Below, piece after piece: positions 13,373-14,439 of a stretch of 14,439 bases of DNA. The position numbers and the translations under genes are program-made. How positions within the stretch are numbered: the first letter of the stretch is position 1; each line of letters opens with the position of its first letter. Source of the stretch: Ruminococcus sp. (GTDB lineage Bacteria; Bacillota; Clostridia; Oscillospirales; Ruminococcaceae); assembly GCA_003446315.1 (NCBI GenBank), contig DMBA01000181.1, positions 6,257-20,695 of the forward strand, given 5' to 3'. The notes below the pieces were generated by a model. The model searched no databases and was not told where the DNA came from. It was given only the letters and a program-made list of their open reading frames with translations.

Positions 13373-14439
13373 ATGGACATTCTCAAACAAATTGCAGATG
13401 AACTGAAATTGCGTCAGACACAGGTGGAAGCGGCTGTTGCGCTGCTCGATGACGGCAAGACCGTCCCGTTTATTGCGCGTTACCGCAAGGAACAGACCGG
13501 CTCTCTCGATGACCAGACGCTGCATACACTCAGCGACAGACTCAATTATCTGCGGAAACTCGAAGAACGCAAGCAGGAGATCTGTGATGCGATCGCGGCA
13601 CAGGAAAAACTGACACCGGAACTGGAAAAAGCCATCTCCGCTGCCCAGACCCTCGTGGAAGCCGAAGACTTGTATCGTCCGTTCAAGCAGAAGCGGAAGA
13701 CCAAAGCATCTGTTGCAAAAGCACGCGGTTTGCAGCCGCTTGCCGATCTGCTCATGGCACAGGATCACAAGACCGATCCTGAAAAGGAAGCAGAAGTATT
13801 TGTGAATGAAGAACTGGAAGTGCCGGATACAGCCGCTGCACTTTCCGGTGCATCGGATATCATTGCAGAAACGGTTTCGGATGATGCTGACCTCAGAAAG
13901 CGTCTGCGCAATGTGCTCTCTCTGCGCGGCAGCCTGACGGTCAAGGCAGTTGATCCCGATGAGGACAGCGTTTACCGCAATTATTATGACCACAGCGAAC
14001 CGGTTGAGCGTGCCGCAAAGCACCGGATCCTCGCAGTCAACCGCGGTGAAAAGGAAGGTTATCTGAAAGTGACAATCACGATGCCGGAAGGACTCGGTGA
14101 GCAGATCGTCACCAAAACATATGTGAAAAATCAAAGCCCTTCCGGTCAGATCGTGGAAGCGGCAGCACTGGAAGCGTATAAAAAATCGCTGCTCCCCGCA
14201 GTACAGCGGGAAGTGCGTGCAGCATTGACGGAAGCTGCCTCGGAACAGGCAATTACCGTTTTTGCATCGAATCTGCGGCAATTGCTGCTCCAGCCGCCCA
14301 TGAAAGGCATGATTACACTGGGGCTTGATCCCGGTTTCCGTACCGGATGTAAGGTCGCAGTCGTGGATCCCACCGGCAAGGTGCTTGCAACGGATGTCGT
14401 TTACATCACCGCAAACTCTGCGCAGGCAGTTGCGGGCGG
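13373..14439 (+). CDS. tex: Tex family RNA-binding transcription accessory protein, 3' end cut by window edge
   Basis: The frame is open from ATG 13373 to the window edge (355 residues, about half of a usual Tex of 710-780). The N-terminus (LRQTQVEAAVALLDDGKTVP, then FIARYRKEQTGSLDD) and LVEAEDLYRPFKQKRKTKA (94-112) are characteristic Tex N-terminal helical motifs; RGEKEGYLKV (224-233) follows. The YqgF RNase H-like domain begins at LGLDPGFRTGCKVAVVD (316-332). The helix-hairpin-helix and S1 RNA-binding domains expected afterwards are outside the window. Tex proteins bind nucleic acid and act around transcription and RNA turnover in the cytoplasm; the exact role in this group is not settled. 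GGAGG lies six bases before ATG, and a strong promoter is present. It is divergent from the ligase-like operon. Confidence 0.95.
   Translation, partial: MDILKQIADELKLRQTQVEAAVALLDDGKTVPFIARYRKEQTGSLDDQTLHTLSDRLNYLRKLEERKQEICDAIAAQEKLTPELEKAISAAQTLVEAEDLYRPFKQKRKTKASVAKARGLQPLADLLMAQDHKTDPEKEAEVFVNEELEVPDTAAALSGASDIIAETVSDDADLRKRLRNVLSLRGSLTVKAVDPDEDSVYRNYYDHSEPVERAAKHRILAVNRGEKEGYLKVTITMPEGLGEQIVTKTYVKNQSPSGQIVEAAALEAYKKSLLPAVQREVRAALTEAASEQAITVFASNLRQLLLQPPMKGMITLGLDPGFRTGCKVAVVDPTGKVLATDVVYITANSAQAVAG

Noticed and set aside
13133..14281. Minus-strand open frame of 382 codons opposite tex
   Set aside because: The plus strand encodes recognisable Tex motifs behind a strong promoter and ribosome site; the antisense protein is Cys/Phe/His-rich without domains.

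Overview
The window looks like a chromosomal segment of a Gram-positive, gut or rumen type Clostridia bacterium, most likely a Ruminococcus-like member of the Oscillospirales. I infer this from roughly 50% GC, strong GGAGG-type ribosome binding sites, frequent TTG/GTG starts, a poly-threonine linker, and a GH26 mannanase-type enzyme next to ftsEX and cell-wall genes. The genus is an inference from style, not from a search. I see no tRNA, rRNA, CRISPR array, transposase, phage gene or recombinase.

Layout: everything from about 13.1 kb down to position 1 is read on the minus strand, and tex (13373 onward) is divergent on the plus strand and runs off the window. In minus-strand transcription order: (A) a D-Ala-D-Ala ligase family gene (11892-12929), a DUF1934 gene (11409-11876) and argS (9624-11393), spaced by 15 bases each, behind a good sigma-A type promoter at 13120-13148. 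(B) A CdaR/PucR-type regulator (8244-9329) with its own extended -10 promoter, a palindrome-rich upstream region and a strong downstream hairpin. (C) A tight run of ftsE (7375-8067), ftsX (6471-7388), an EnvC-like coiled-coil M23 peptidase (4832-6430) and an S41 carboxy-terminal processing protease (3549-4736). (D) Without a visible strong terminator, a cytoplasmic GH95 enzyme (1223-3532) and an exported CBM35-GH26 enzyme (1-1226, cut by the window edge), joined by an ATGA overlap.

How they fit: block C is the known clostridial division/wall module, in which FtsEX, an ABC transporter-like signalling complex, is thought to switch on an extracytoplasmic peptidoglycan hydrolase, here the M23 protein; the S41 protease could process exported wall proteins. 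Block D is polysaccharide-degradation equipment, and its apparently continuous linkage to block C (16 bases between S41 and GH95) is unusual. Block A combines a wall-precursor enzyme family with translation.

The strongest oddity is the ATP-grasp protein at 11892-12929. It keeps the ATP/Mg residues of D-Ala-D-Ala ligases but lacks several residues that bind the second D-Ala and the omega-loop Tyr, so its product may not be D-Ala-D-Ala. Other points worth a look are structured leaders upstream of ftsE and of the ligase-like gene, tandem palindromes near the regulator promoter, and a plus-strand terminator-like element between the divergent promoters.
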